Shown here piece after piece: positions 41,376 through 49,276 of a DNA stretch of 64,000 bases. The notes under the pieces are model-generated. The model did no database searches. It worked only from the letters and a program-made list of their open reading frames with translations, and was not told the DNA's origin. How positions within the stretch are numbered: the stretch's first letter is position 1; the number at the start of each line of letters is the position of its first letter. The position numbers and the translations under genes are program-made. Origin of the DNA: Caulobacteraceae bacterium UBA5005 (GTDB lineage: Bacteria > Pseudomonadota > Alphaproteobacteria > Caulobacterales > Caulobacteraceae); NCBI GenBank assembly GCA_002398405.1, contig DGYN01000037.1, forward strand, positions 18,811-82,810. Direction: 5' to 3'.

Positions 41376-42241
41376 CCTGGGCGGAATTCCTGCGCTGTCT
41401 GCCAAATCTCGCTGAAATCCGGCGGCGATGACCGCAACCGATCCCGGAGTTCTGGAAACAGGCGATCCGCGGCCTTGGCAGCGGAGTCCGGCGCGCCATT
41501 TTCGCGCAAGACGTACGCGTCGATCAGACGCTCAAAATGGCTCAGGGACACCTCTTTGAGTTCAAGGGCGAATTCTGCAGTAAGGCTTCCCGGCGCCACA
41601 AGCCGACGTTCGACAGAACGCCGATGATCGACCGCGCTGTCGAGGACCTGAGCCATCCAGGCCCCGGCCTGCTCCGAGGGCAGGGATGCGACGGCGGAAT
41701 AGATCAGCACGCCGGCGTCACAGCTTTCAGCAGATGTTCTGGGCGCGGCGCCCGCGGCGAGCTCAATTTGCCGTTTGGTTGCTCCGCCTTCCGCAATCAA
41801 CCTGGTAATGCGGTCATTCAAGGATTCATCGAAGGGGGCTCGATTGACCGGGCTGTTTTCTCCTTGTCCGGCCGCGGCCAACAGCATGGCTCGATGCTGC
41901 CGTGCGGCAGCCTTCGAGGCCTCGGGTAGGCGATCAAGCTCGTTTCCTGGAAAGTCGCCATAGTACTGATCGGCGCAAATCCCGGCGTCTTCCTTAGCGA
42001 GGATCACGAGGAGATCGCGGCGCTGCCTGGCGATTTGAGAAAGGGCGGAATCGGAGGCGGCAGGGATATGGGCAAGGCGATCCGCTTCGGAGCGGCTCGT
42101 GTCCGTGGCCGTTGTGACCGGCGTAGACTCAAATACAAGGTCGAGCGCCTGATCGTTTGATCTGGATAGACCGTACCAACTCACGCCAGCGCCAGCGAAT
42201 ATCGCCGCGACACCGATCGCGATCCAAGATCTGGAAACCAT
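41327..42241 (-). CDS. SOS-controlled membrane-anchored periplasmic protein (cassette 3, immunity candidate)
   Basis: A 304-residue protein. From ATG 42241 it has one N-terminal transmembrane anchor (WIAIGVAAIFAGAGVSWYGL) and a large periplasmic domain. It shares the family pattern LSQIARQRRDLLVILAKEDA followed by a Cys, then AARQHRAMLLAAAGQ, and a late SLPSEQAGAWMAQVL. A frame from 42448 would run through the LexA box and is rejected. It overlaps the GH19-like gene tail-to-tail. The inferred role is protection of the wall against that hydrolase; this is not shown by sequence alone. Confidence 0.65.
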   Translation of the reverse strand: MVSRSWIAIGVAAIFAGAGVSWYGLSRSNDQALDLVFESTPVTTATDTSRSEADRLAHIPAASDSALSQIARQRRDLLVILAKEDAGICADQYYGDFPGNELDRLPEASKAAARQHRAMLLAAAGQGENSPVNRAPFDESLNDRITRLIAEGGATKRQIELAAGAAPRTSAESCDAGVLIYSAVASLPSEQAGAWMAQVLDSAVDHRRSVERRLVAPGSLTAEFALELKEVSLSHFERLIDAYVLRENGAPDSAAKAADRLFPELRDRLRSSPPDFSEIWQTAQEFRPGYSFGVGLRPAATSTS

Positions 42242-42256
42242 CGCCACCGGCCCCCT

Positions 42257-42271
42257 GTTCGAGTTTTGTTC
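42257..42271. promoter_or_regulatory. LexA (SOS) box
   Basis: GTTC-GAGTTTT-GTTC, perfect consensus, 16 bases upstream of the leftward start at 42241. Confidence 0.87.
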
Positions 42272-42313
42272 CAAAATCCCTTGGGCCAGGCGCTTTGTCA
42301 ACGGCAATCCTTT

Positions 42314-42367
42314 TGTGGCAAAAACCTTTATGCCACATGGGATTGGTTGCGCGTTTGCGCGCGTTTG
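42314..42367. repeat. Direct repeat R2, copy B (upstream of the capsid gene)
   Basis: 53 of 54 bases match copy A. It carries TGTGGC-N12-GCCACA and GTTTGCGCGCG, and lies about 180 bases before the capsid gene. It was probably the native region ahead of the capsid gene and was duplicated on cassette insertion. Confidence 0.88.
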
Positions 42368-42548
42368 CAGTAGGATTTCTTCAGGGTCGGGAAGTGCGGA
42401 TGAGTCTTTCCCCCGGCCCGACTTTCTACTGATTTCTGTCGGCCCCACGGACGGGGCGGAGCTTTCGGGCGGCTCCTAAAGATAAGCCTGCCGCGGCTCT
42501 TGTCTCGCCGGACTGAGACAGCTTCACGAACCTCAAGGACAAATCGAG

Positions 42549-43628
42549 ATGTCTATTACCGCTTACGGGGTCAATGACCCCGAAGCCCGCAAGGCATGGT
42601 CGAAGATCGTCGCGGTCGAGGCGCTGGACAAAACCTATATCGGTCAGTTCATCGGCAAGGGCGACGACTCCATCATCCAGGAGAAGGGTGACCTCAACAA
42701 GGACAAGGGCGACAGCGTCCGGTTCTTTCTGAGGGCCCAGCTCGTCGGGCGCGGCGTCCAAGGCGACGCCATGCTGAAAGGCAATGAAGAGAAGCTGACG
42801 ACCTATGCCGACAACGTCGTGATCGACCAGCGCCGCCACGCGGCCTCGGCCGGCGGCCGGATGAGCCGGCAGCGCGTGCCGTTCAATGTGCGGCGCGAAT
42901 GCATGGACGGCCTGTCCGACTGGGCGGCCGACCTGATGGACGCCAGCTTCTTCAACCAGGTCTGCGGCAACACGGCCGAGACCGACACCCTCTACACCGG
43001 CAATAATCCGGTCACAGCGCCCAGCCGGATCATCCGGCCCAACGCCCTGACCACGGACCAGGCGGTGGCGGGCGACAACACGGCGGTGTTCTCCACCGCC
43101 CTGATCGACCGCATCAAGGTGAAGGCGACGGCAAACCCCAAGGGGACGCCGAACATCCGCCCGATCCGCATCAAGGGCCGGGACAAGTATGTGATGTTCC
43201 TGCACCCCTACCAAGTCTACCAACTGCGCCAGTCGGCGGCGACCGCAGGGTCGTGGGCCGACATCCAGAAGGCGGCCATGCAAGGCGGTCAGATCAGCGA
43301 CAACCCGATCTATGTGGGCGCGCTGGGCGAATGGAACGGCGTGATCCTGCACGAGGCGAACCGGATTCCGAACGGCATCCACTCGACCTCGGGCGCGGTC
43401 CAGGCGGCGACCCGGCGGGCGGTGTTCTGCGGCTCGCAGGCGGCGGCCCTGGCTTTCGGCCAGGGATACTCCTTCGAGAAGTTCATCTGGGAGGAGGAGT
43501 CCGACGACTTCGGCAACCAGCTGGACGTCGGCGGCGGGGCGATCTTCGGCCTGAAGAAGACCGTCTTCAACTCCACGGATTTCGGCGCGGTGGTCACCAC
43601 GACCTACTCGCCCGATCCGAACGCGTAA
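42549..43628 (+). CDS. Major capsid protein, N4-gp56 family
   Basis: A 359-residue structural subunit of the icosahedral head. Family marks: DKTYIGQFIGKGDDSIIQEK, GDSVRFFLRAQLVGRGVQGD, QRRHAASAGGRMSRQRV, YVMFLHPYQVYQLR near residue 220 and AAALAFGQGYSFEKFIWEEE near the end. The length is normal and there is no internal stop. CAAGGAC-type Shine-Dalgarno signals lie upstream. It begins the head/tail operon running to 54 kb with mostly overlapping genes. Confidence 0.9.
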   Translation: MSITAYGVNDPEARKAWSKIVAVEALDKTYIGQFIGKGDDSIIQEKGDLNKDKGDSVRFFLRAQLVGRGVQGDAMLKGNEEKLTTYADNVVIDQRRHAASAGGRMSRQRVPFNVRRECMDGLSDWAADLMDASFFNQVCGNTAETDTLYTGNNPVTAPSRIIRPNALTTDQAVAGDNTAVFSTALIDRIKVKATANPKGTPNIRPIRIKGRDKYVMFLHPYQVYQLRQSAATAGSWADIQKAAMQGGQISDNPIYVGALGEWNGVILHEANRIPNGIHSTSGAVQAATRRAVFCGSQAAALAFGQGYSFEKFIWEEESDDFGNQLDVGGGAIFGLKKTVFNSTDFGAVVTTTYSPDPNA

Positions 43629-43640
43629 GGAGGATCAGAC

Positions 43641-44039
43641 ATGCCCTTGAGCACCAAAGTCGCCCGGCAGTTCCACAGCCAGCAGATCCACTACCTGCGC
43701 AAGACCATCTCCTACGCCAACAACGGCCAGACCGTTGAGGTCGGGGTGATCCCGGCGGGATCGATCATCGTGAAGGCCATTTCCGGCGCCGCGGTGATCA
43801 CCGCCTTCAACGGCAACACCACCAATACGGTGAGCATCGGCCCGTCAACAGACAGCGGCACGGACCTTTGGGCGACCTCTCTCGCCCTGGGAACCACGAC
43901 GTTCGTTCCCTTCGACGAGGCGGTAAGCAACCGGGTGGAGAGCGACACCATCGTCTCGGCGGCGGTGACTTCGACCGCGTCGGCGTCTGCCGGCGAGGCG
44001 GAGATCATCATCGCCTACATCCCGGACAACGACGGCTAA
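43641..44039 (+). CDS. Probable capsid decoration or accessory head protein
   Basis: A 132-residue beta-rich protein (ISYANNGQTVEVGVIPAGSI, then GAAVITAFNGNTTNTVSIG) with Thr/Ser/Val repeats and no helices of note. It starts 12 bases after the capsid stop with AAGGAGG. Position and composition fit a small head decoration protein; no named family is recognised. Confidence 0.6.
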   Translation: MPLSTKVARQFHSQQIHYLRKTISYANNGQTVEVGVIPAGSIIVKAISGAAVITAFNGNTTNTVSIGPSTDSGTDLWATSLALGTTTFVPFDEAVSNRVESDTIVSAAVTSTASASAGEAEIIIAYIPDNDG

Positions 44040-44132
44040 GCGCTGGTCACCGGGATGTCCGCGGCGGGGCTCCGACCCTCCCCTAAAGGGGCCCCGCCGC
44101 ACCCTTTTCCATTCGAACGCAAGGAGGCCGCC

Positions 44133-44738
44133 ATGGGCATGCTGAGCGCCTTGAAATTGCGCGTGGTCGACGAGATCGGCCGGCCCGGGCTCCTGCGTCA
44201 GGCAGGGGACTACATCGAGCGGGCGATCGCGCACTACGCCTCGGAGCGGTTCTGGTTCAACATCAGATCCGGGACCACGACGACCACTGCCGGGAACGCC
44301 TATGCGACCCTGCCGGCGGGACTACAGCGAGAGGACGGTGCGTTTGTCACCCAGGGGGGCCTGCTGGTTCCGCTGGAGCGGCGCGCTTTCTCTGAGTTCG
44401 AGGACCTGAACGCAGGCTCGGCCTCAACCGGCCAACCCAGCGACTACGCCATTTGCGATGGCCAGGCGCGGCTCTATCCGACGCCCGCCGCCGCCTACAC
44501 CCTGACTTTTCCTGGCATCTACGCCGAGACCGCCTTCGCCAATGACGCGGCGAGCAACGCCTGGTCCACCGAGGCGGCGGACCTGATCGCGGCGCGGGCG
44601 AAGATGCTCATTTATCGCAACGTCCTTCGCGATGTCGAAGGCGCCCAGATCGAGGCCCAGGCGGAAGCCGAGGCGCTCGCACAATTGCGGGCCGAGACCG
44701 TTCAGCGGCTCGGCTCTGGAACCCTCAAAACCGGATAG
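44133..44738 (+). CDS. Head-tail adaptor, SU10-type
   Basis: A 201-residue protein: SALKLRVVDEIGRPGLLRQA, YIERAIAHYASERFWFN, YATLPAGLQREDG, then a beta region and a C-terminal helix LIAARAKMLIYRNVLRDV. This is the adaptor plan of N4/SU10-like podoviruses, binding under the portal. AAGGAGG precedes ATG 44133; an upstream frame start at 44055 lies in GC-rich spacer. It is the first of three related adaptor-like genes. Confidence 0.75.
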   Translation: MGMLSALKLRVVDEIGRPGLLRQAGDYIERAIAHYASERFWFNIRSGTTTTTAGNAYATLPAGLQREDGAFVTQGGLLVPLERRAFSEFEDLNAGSASTGQPSDYAICDGQARLYPTPAAAYTLTFPGIYAETAFANDAASNAWSTEAADLIAARAKMLIYRNVLRDVEGAQIEAQAEAEALAQLRAETVQRLGSGTLKTG

Positions 44739-44747
44739 GAGGCCCTA

Positions 44748-45401
44748 ATGGCCCTGAGCACTTACGGCGGCCTGAAGCAGGCCGTGGCCGACTACCTGAA
44801 CCGCGTCGACCTGGATCAGCAGATCCCCGACTTCATCAGACTGGCGGAGGCGACGATCAACAAGGTCGTGCGCTCGACGCGGATGGTCGCCAACGGGACG
44901 GTGGCAGTGACCGCCAACACCCGCAAGGCGACGGCCCCCACCGACATGCTGGAGCCGATCTATCTGCAGATGGCGGCGGACGAGGACTATCCGCTGGAGC
45001 AGGTCAGCGTGCAGCAGCTCACCATGCTGCGGCGGGCCAGGCTTCGGGCCACCGGAACGCCGAGGTTCTATTCCATCGTCGGGCGCTCCATTGAACTTGC
45101 GCCGACGCCCGCATCCAGCGGGAACATGGACGTGGCTTACTATCAGGCGATCCCCGCCCTGGTTGCGGACGGGGACACCAACTGGCTTCTGACCTACGAG
45201 CCGGACATCTATCTCTACACCACCCTGCTCCACGCCGCGCCGTTCCTGCAGGACGACCAGAAGACGGCGGTCATGGAGAACATGGTCACCAAGCAGGTAT
45301 TGGCCGCCGTCGGTATGAACAAGACGGTGCAGCTGGACAGCAAGATCGCGGGCTTTTCGCTCGACGCGCCCTCTGATGGGCCGCAGGCGGTCGCGCAATG
45401 A
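44748..45401 (+). CDS. Head-tail adaptor-like protein, second copy
   Basis: A 217-residue protein: GGLKQAVADYLNRVDLDQQI, PDFIRLAEATINKVVRSTRM, FYSIVGRSIELAPTPASSGN, WLLTYEPDIYLYTTLLHAAP. The order matches the next protein (45398-45967) closely, so they are tandem paralogues. Its 3' end overlaps the next start by four bases (ATGA). It probably forms a ring in the short tail. Confidence 0.75.
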   Translation: MALSTYGGLKQAVADYLNRVDLDQQIPDFIRLAEATINKVVRSTRMVANGTVAVTANTRKATAPTDMLEPIYLQMAADEDYPLEQVSVQQLTMLRRARLRATGTPRFYSIVGRSIELAPTPASSGNMDVAYYQAIPALVADGDTNWLLTYEPDIYLYTTLLHAAPFLQDDQKTAVMENMVTKQVLAAVGMNKTVQLDSKIAGFSLDAPSDGPQAVAQ

Positions 45402-45967
45402 CCTATGGCGAGCTGGTTGCGGCGATCATCGCCTTCTGTCCGGACGCGGCGATAGAGCAGACGATCCCAACATTCATCCGCCTGGCGGAGGCGGACATGA
45501 ACCGCCTGGTCCGGGCGCCTGAAATGGTCCGGCGGGCGAGCGCGACCTTGAACGGGGGCGCTGACTATTTGCCCACGCCGGAGGACTTTGCGGCGATCCG
45601 CACGATCGACGCGGCAGACCAGCCGGTGGAGCGCCGCGATGTCGATGTGCTGACGACGCTGCGCGCCACCGCGACGGTCCCGGGCCGGCCGATGTTCTTC
45701 AGCGTCGCGGGCCGCGAGCTCCAATTCGCGCCGGCGGCCGACGCCGACTACGAGCTGGATCTGACCTATTTTGAGCGGCTGCCGGCGCTGACCGAGGCCG
45801 CGCCGAACAACTGGCTCTGCGACACATTCCCCGACGCCTATCTCTACGGCGCGCTGACCCATGCCGGTCAGTTCCTTGGCGACGGGATGAGGGGCGCGGC
45901 CTGGGCGGCGGCGTTCCAGAACGCGATCGCCGCCATCAATTCCGACGCCAAGGGGCAGGGAGTCTGA
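45398..45967 (+). CDS. Head-tail adaptor-like protein, third copy
   Basis: A 189-residue paralogue of the preceding protein: ELVAAIIAFCPDAAIEQTIP, TFIRLAEADMNRLVRAPEM, FFSVAGRELQFAPAADADYE, WLCDTFPDAYLYGALTHAGQ. Overlapping starts and stops (ATGA) at both ends of this segment indicate coupled translation. Confidence 0.75.
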   Translation: MTYGELVAAIIAFCPDAAIEQTIPTFIRLAEADMNRLVRAPEMVRRASATLNGGADYLPTPEDFAAIRTIDAADQPVERRDVDVLTTLRATATVPGRPMFFSVAGRELQFAPAADADYELDLTYFERLPALTEAAPNNWLCDTFPDAYLYGALTHAGQFLGDGMRGAAWAAAFQNAIAAINSDAKGQGV

Positions 45968-45968
45968 G

Positions 45969-46103
45969 ATGGCCGACTGCACCTGGACCGACGCCACCCC
46001 CGCCCCAGACCCCTGGGCCAAGCTGCCCCGCGCCCTGATTCAGGAAGAGGGCGGCTTCCTTGAGGCCGAGAACTGCGGACTGATGCTTTTGGAGGACGCC
46101 TGA
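45969..46103 (+). CDS. Small phage protein, 44 aa
   Basis: The frame [20 protein letters not shown] to MLLEDA starts one base after the previous stop and overlaps the next ATG (TGATG). A compact frame in a tightly packed operon; function unknown. It may be a tail assembly peptide. Confidence 0.6.
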   Translation: MADCTWTDATPAPDPWAKLPRALIQEEGGFLEAENCGLMLLEDA

Positions 46104-47539
46104 TGGCTGAGAACAGGAAAATTTCGGCGCTGACGGCGGCCGACGCTTTGGGCGACGACAGCCTTGTGCCGGTTGTCCAAACGCCCGGATCCACGCCTTC
46201 GACCCGCAAGGTCACGCTGGCGGCGCTGAAGGCCAATCTGAGCGCCGGCCTGACCATCAACAACAGCCACTGGTCGGGGACGGACCTCGCCGTCGCCAAT
46301 GGCGGCACGGGGGCATCCTCGGCTTCGGCGGCGCGCGATAATCTGGGTCTGACCATCGGGACAAACGTGCAGGGCTACAGCGCGACGCTGGCGGCCCTGG
46401 CGTCGTCATCGGCCAACGGGGTCTCGCTGGCCACGGCGGCCGACTATTCGGCGATGCGCACGCTGCTGGGCCTGGTGATCGGGACCAACGTCCAGGCGCA
46501 GGATGCGGAACTGACGGCCATCGCGGGCCTCGCCAGCGCGGCGGACAAGATCGCCTATTTCACCGGCTCTGGAACGGCCGCGCTGGCCGATTTCGGATCC
46601 GCGGCAAGGACCCTCCTAGCCCAGACCTCACAGTCCAACATGCGCACGACCGGCCTTGGCCTTACCGCGACCGGGGACAGCATCGCCACCGCGGCGAACG
46701 TGGCGGCGGTGAAGACCATCCTCAACTACACCGCGGCGGAGATTTCGGGGGTGGCTTCGACCAGCAATCCGCTGTCGCAATTCGCGGCCACGACCTCGGC
46801 GCAGCTTCGGGGGGTGATCTCCGACGAGACGGGCACGGGCGCTTTGGTCTTCGCCGGCGGCAATATTGGCGCGGCGACGGGGACGAGCCTGACGTTGAGT
46901 GGGGCGGTGGATGTGGGGACGACGATCAGCATGGGTGGGATTCTCATGCTTCGCCATTCCGCAGCGTTCTCGGTCAGCTTTGGCCACGGGGCGGGCTCGA
47001 CGGCTGACACAGGCGGATACAATGTCTCTATCGGCCGACTCGCACTTCCGTCGTGGGCTGGCACCCAGAATGTGGGTGTAGGCTTAGGCGCTCTCCCAAA
47101 CTGTATAGGAAGCAACAACACAGGTGTAGGTTCCAGCACGGGGAACACACTGACGATTGGAAATAATAACACCCTTCTAGGGAGCAATACTAACGTTTCC
47201 GCGGCGGGCGCTACATCCCAAACAGCGATTGGGTTTGGCGCGGTTTGCACCGCCGACAATCAGGTACGCCTGGGCACGTCCTCCGATACCGTGTCAATTC
47301 CAGGCGCTTTGGTGGTCGTCGGCCAAACAACGCAGGCCGGAAGGCTGATCATGAGCGGCGACGCGGTAAATTTCTCCGCCAAGACCGTTGCCACGCTTCC
47401 GGGATCTCCAAGCACGGGCGACGAATATCGTGTCACCGATGCGAGCGCCCCTGCTGTGGGATCGACCGTTGCGGGGGGCGGCGCCGCCCATGCCAAGGTG
47501 TGGTGGAACGGCGTTAGTTGGAAGGTCACGGCGATTTAA
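46103..47539 (+). CDS. Tail fibre protein with a swapped receptor-binding end
   Basis: A 478-residue protein. The first 270 residues are Ala/Gly/Thr-rich fibre repeats ([33 protein letters not shown]). The last 200 contain short YadA-head-like repeats ([54 protein letters not shown]) and an end domain [14 protein letters not shown]. Base composition becomes clearly more AT-rich from about 46.96 kb, suggesting a module exchanged from another source. The gene stop overlaps the next start. Confidence 0.75.
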   Translation: MAENRKISALTAADALGDDSLVPVVQTPGSTPSTRKVTLAALKANLSAGLTINNSHWSGTDLAVANGGTGASSASAARDNLGLTIGTNVQGYSATLAALASSSANGVSLATAADYSAMRTLLGLVIGTNVQAQDAELTAIAGLASAADKIAYFTGSGTAALADFGSAARTLLAQTSQSNMRTTGLGLTATGDSIATAANVAAVKTILNYTAAEISGVASTSNPLSQFAATTSAQLRGVISDETGTGALVFAGGNIGAATGTSLTLSGAVDVGTTISMGGILMLRHSAAFSVSFGHGAGSTADTGGYNVSIGRLALPSWAGTQNVGVGLGALPNCIGSNNTGVGSSTGNTLTIGNNNTLLGSNTNVSAAGATSQTAIGFGAVCTADNQVRLGTSSDTVSIPGALVVVGQTTQAGRLIMSGDAVNFSAKTVATLPGSPSTGDEYRVTDASAPAVGSTVAGGGAAHAKVWWNGVSWKVTAI

Positions 47540-48393
47540 TGCAGGCATTCACTAAGCGAATGGGCGCGAAGATCGTCGACAAATCTCCAGTTGAATGTCA
47601 GTGCCCCGCCCCCTACAGCGAACGCATGCTGGGCAGTGTACTACGATGGGGCTTTGAGCGGCTTGTCCGCGCGGTGGGGCTTCGGGATTTAATTCGTGAA
47701 GAGGTAGAGGCTGGCGTCCTTCGGTCGATGCGGAACATTGACTACGGATTGCATACCCTCGCGATTCTGGATTCCGCCAAGTTCGTCTACGAGCACATTC
47801 CGCTCCATAAGCGCTTCACCGTACAGGAGCTGAGGATCGAGGCGTTGAATATGGCGCCGGCCGAGGGTCTGATCCTAGAGTTCGGGGTCTATTCAGGCCG
47901 GTCGATCAATGCGCTGGCGGCGCACACAGACCGGACGATATACGGTTTCGACTCGTTCGAGGGCTTGCCAGATGCATGGAGTCAGCTGGGACCCGGCGCG
48001 TTCAAGTTGTCGAAGCCTCCGGAGGTGGCCAGCAACGTCAAGCTGGTGGTCGGGTGGTTTGACGACACACTCCCGGGATTCCTATCGGAGCATTCGGGAC
48101 CCGTCGCCTTCCTCCATCTCGACTGTGATCTCTACGCGTCAACAAAAACGGTGTTGGCCGCGCTGCGTGATCGGATTCACGCGGGGACTGTCATCGTTCT
48201 CGATGACTTTTTTACAGAGCCAGGTTGGCAACGCGAACAGCACAAAGCGTTCTTCGAGTTTGTCACAGCGGAGAATTGGGCGTTCGAGTACATTGGTTAC
48301 TCGGTTACCACGCCATCCTCGTCCGCCGCTTTAAGACTTACCGGGCAAGGCCAGAAGGCTTCGCGCGCGAAGCGGACTTCGGCCCCAGCTTGA
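47539..48393 (+). CDS. TylF/MycF-type SAM-dependent O-methyltransferase
   Basis: A 284-residue enzyme. The methyltransferase core (about 85-250) has GLILEFGVYSGRSINALAAH (motif I), YGFDSFEGLPDAWSQLGPGA, FLHLDCDLYASTKTVLAALR and VIVLDDFFTEPGWQREQHKA. In TylF-like enzymes the DDF/HLD acids bind a metal. Members methylate sugar hydroxyls. Its ATG overlaps the fibre stop (TAATG). The region shares the AT-richer composition of the fibre tip, so the pair was probably acquired together; surface-glycan or fibre modification is inference. Confidence 0.85.
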   Translation: MQAFTKRMGAKIVDKSPVECQCPAPYSERMLGSVLRWGFERLVRAVGLRDLIREEVEAGVLRSMRNIDYGLHTLAILDSAKFVYEHIPLHKRFTVQELRIEALNMAPAEGLILEFGVYSGRSINALAAHTDRTIYGFDSFEGLPDAWSQLGPGAFKLSKPPEVASNVKLVVGWFDDTLPGFLSEHSGPVAFLHLDCDLYASTKTVLAALRDRIHAGTVIVLDDFFTEPGWQREQHKAFFEFVTAENWAFEYIGYSVTTPSSSAALRLTGQGQKASRAKRTSAPA

Positions 48394-48559
48394 GGGCGCA
48401 GCGCGGTTGCGCGCTGATCTTGTGAGGCGTCTGGCCGGATCGTTTCGCCCACTCGCCTGCTGACTTCACCAAACCGCCACACCCTCTCGCCGCCGGCAGC
48501 GTCTCCACGCGTTCAGCCGCCGCAACGGCTTCCCTTCAATCCATCTTGTGAGCTAGCCA

Positions 48560-49276
48560 ATGGCCGACACCACGACCACCCACTACGCCTGGGTCAAACC
48601 TGAGCCCAACGCTTCAGCCGATACCTGGGGCGACAAGCTCAATGCGAACCTGGACAGCATCGACGCCGAACTCAAGGCGGCGTCCGATGTCGCGGACGCG
48701 GCCTATCCGATCGCTGGCGGCGACATGACCGGCGTCCTCAGGGCGATGCCTGGATCGGTCTCCGCACCGGCGTTGTCCTTTGTCGGATCAGGAACAACCG
48801 GCTTCTACAGTCTGGGTGGAAACCTGATCGGCGTGGCGGGAGGCGGGGTCTATGGCGGCGCGCTCGGCGCCAACGGCTGGACAGGCAATACATCACCGCT
48901 CGCAATCCCTGAGGCGACGGCGACGGGCTTTCTGATGCGGCCGGTTGTGGCCCTCACCGGAAACATCACCATCGAGGGTATCCATATCGGCCGCACCCTG
49001 GTCTCGGATGGCCTTGGCGCTCACGTGGTGACGGTGATGCAGGACTCAACCGTCAACGTGCCCCTGGGCGCGATCGTCCATCTTGACGGCGGCGGGGCCC
49101 AGGGAAGCGGCCCCAACGCCAGCTTTACCGTCACCACCGGCACGGGGGTCACGTTCCATTTTCAAGGCACAAGCTCCACCTCCCAAACACGCACGGTCAC
49201 CGTCAACGGCTGGCTTTCGATCCAGAAGATCCGCGCCAATCAATGGCGAGTTATGGACGGGTATGGAGTGTCCTAG
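48560..49276 (+). CDS. Second tail fibre/tail appendage protein
   Basis: A 238-residue protein whose N terminus has the common appendage pattern YAWVKPEPNASADTWGDKLN then NLDSIDAELKAA, followed by beta-rich Gly-repeats (GTTGFYSLGGNLIGVAGGGV) and a C-terminal strand-rich tip. It stops immediately before the next start. It is probably attached at the tail, with the receptor-binding role inferred. The 165 bases upstream hold no gene. Confidence 0.75.
   Translation: MADTTTTHYAWVKPEPNASADTWGDKLNANLDSIDAELKAASDVADAAYPIAGGDMTGVLRAMPGSVSAPALSFVGSGTTGFYSLGGNLIGVAGGGVYGGALGANGWTGNTSPLAIPEATATGFLMRPVVALTGNITIEGIHIGRTLVSDGLGAHVVTVMQDSTVNVPLGAIVHLDGGGAQGSGPNASFTVTTGTGVTFHFQGTSSTSQTRTVTVNGWLSIQKIRANQWRVMDGYGVS

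Noticed and set aside
40468..42367. R2 and other repeats as CRISPR or insertion-sequence ends
   Set aside because: Only two copies each, no spacers, no transposase, no terminal inverted repeat with target duplication.
42242..42448. Upstream extension of the anchored protein to 42448
   Set aside because: It would place the LexA box and repeat R2-B inside the coding region; the transmembrane leader begins at 42241.
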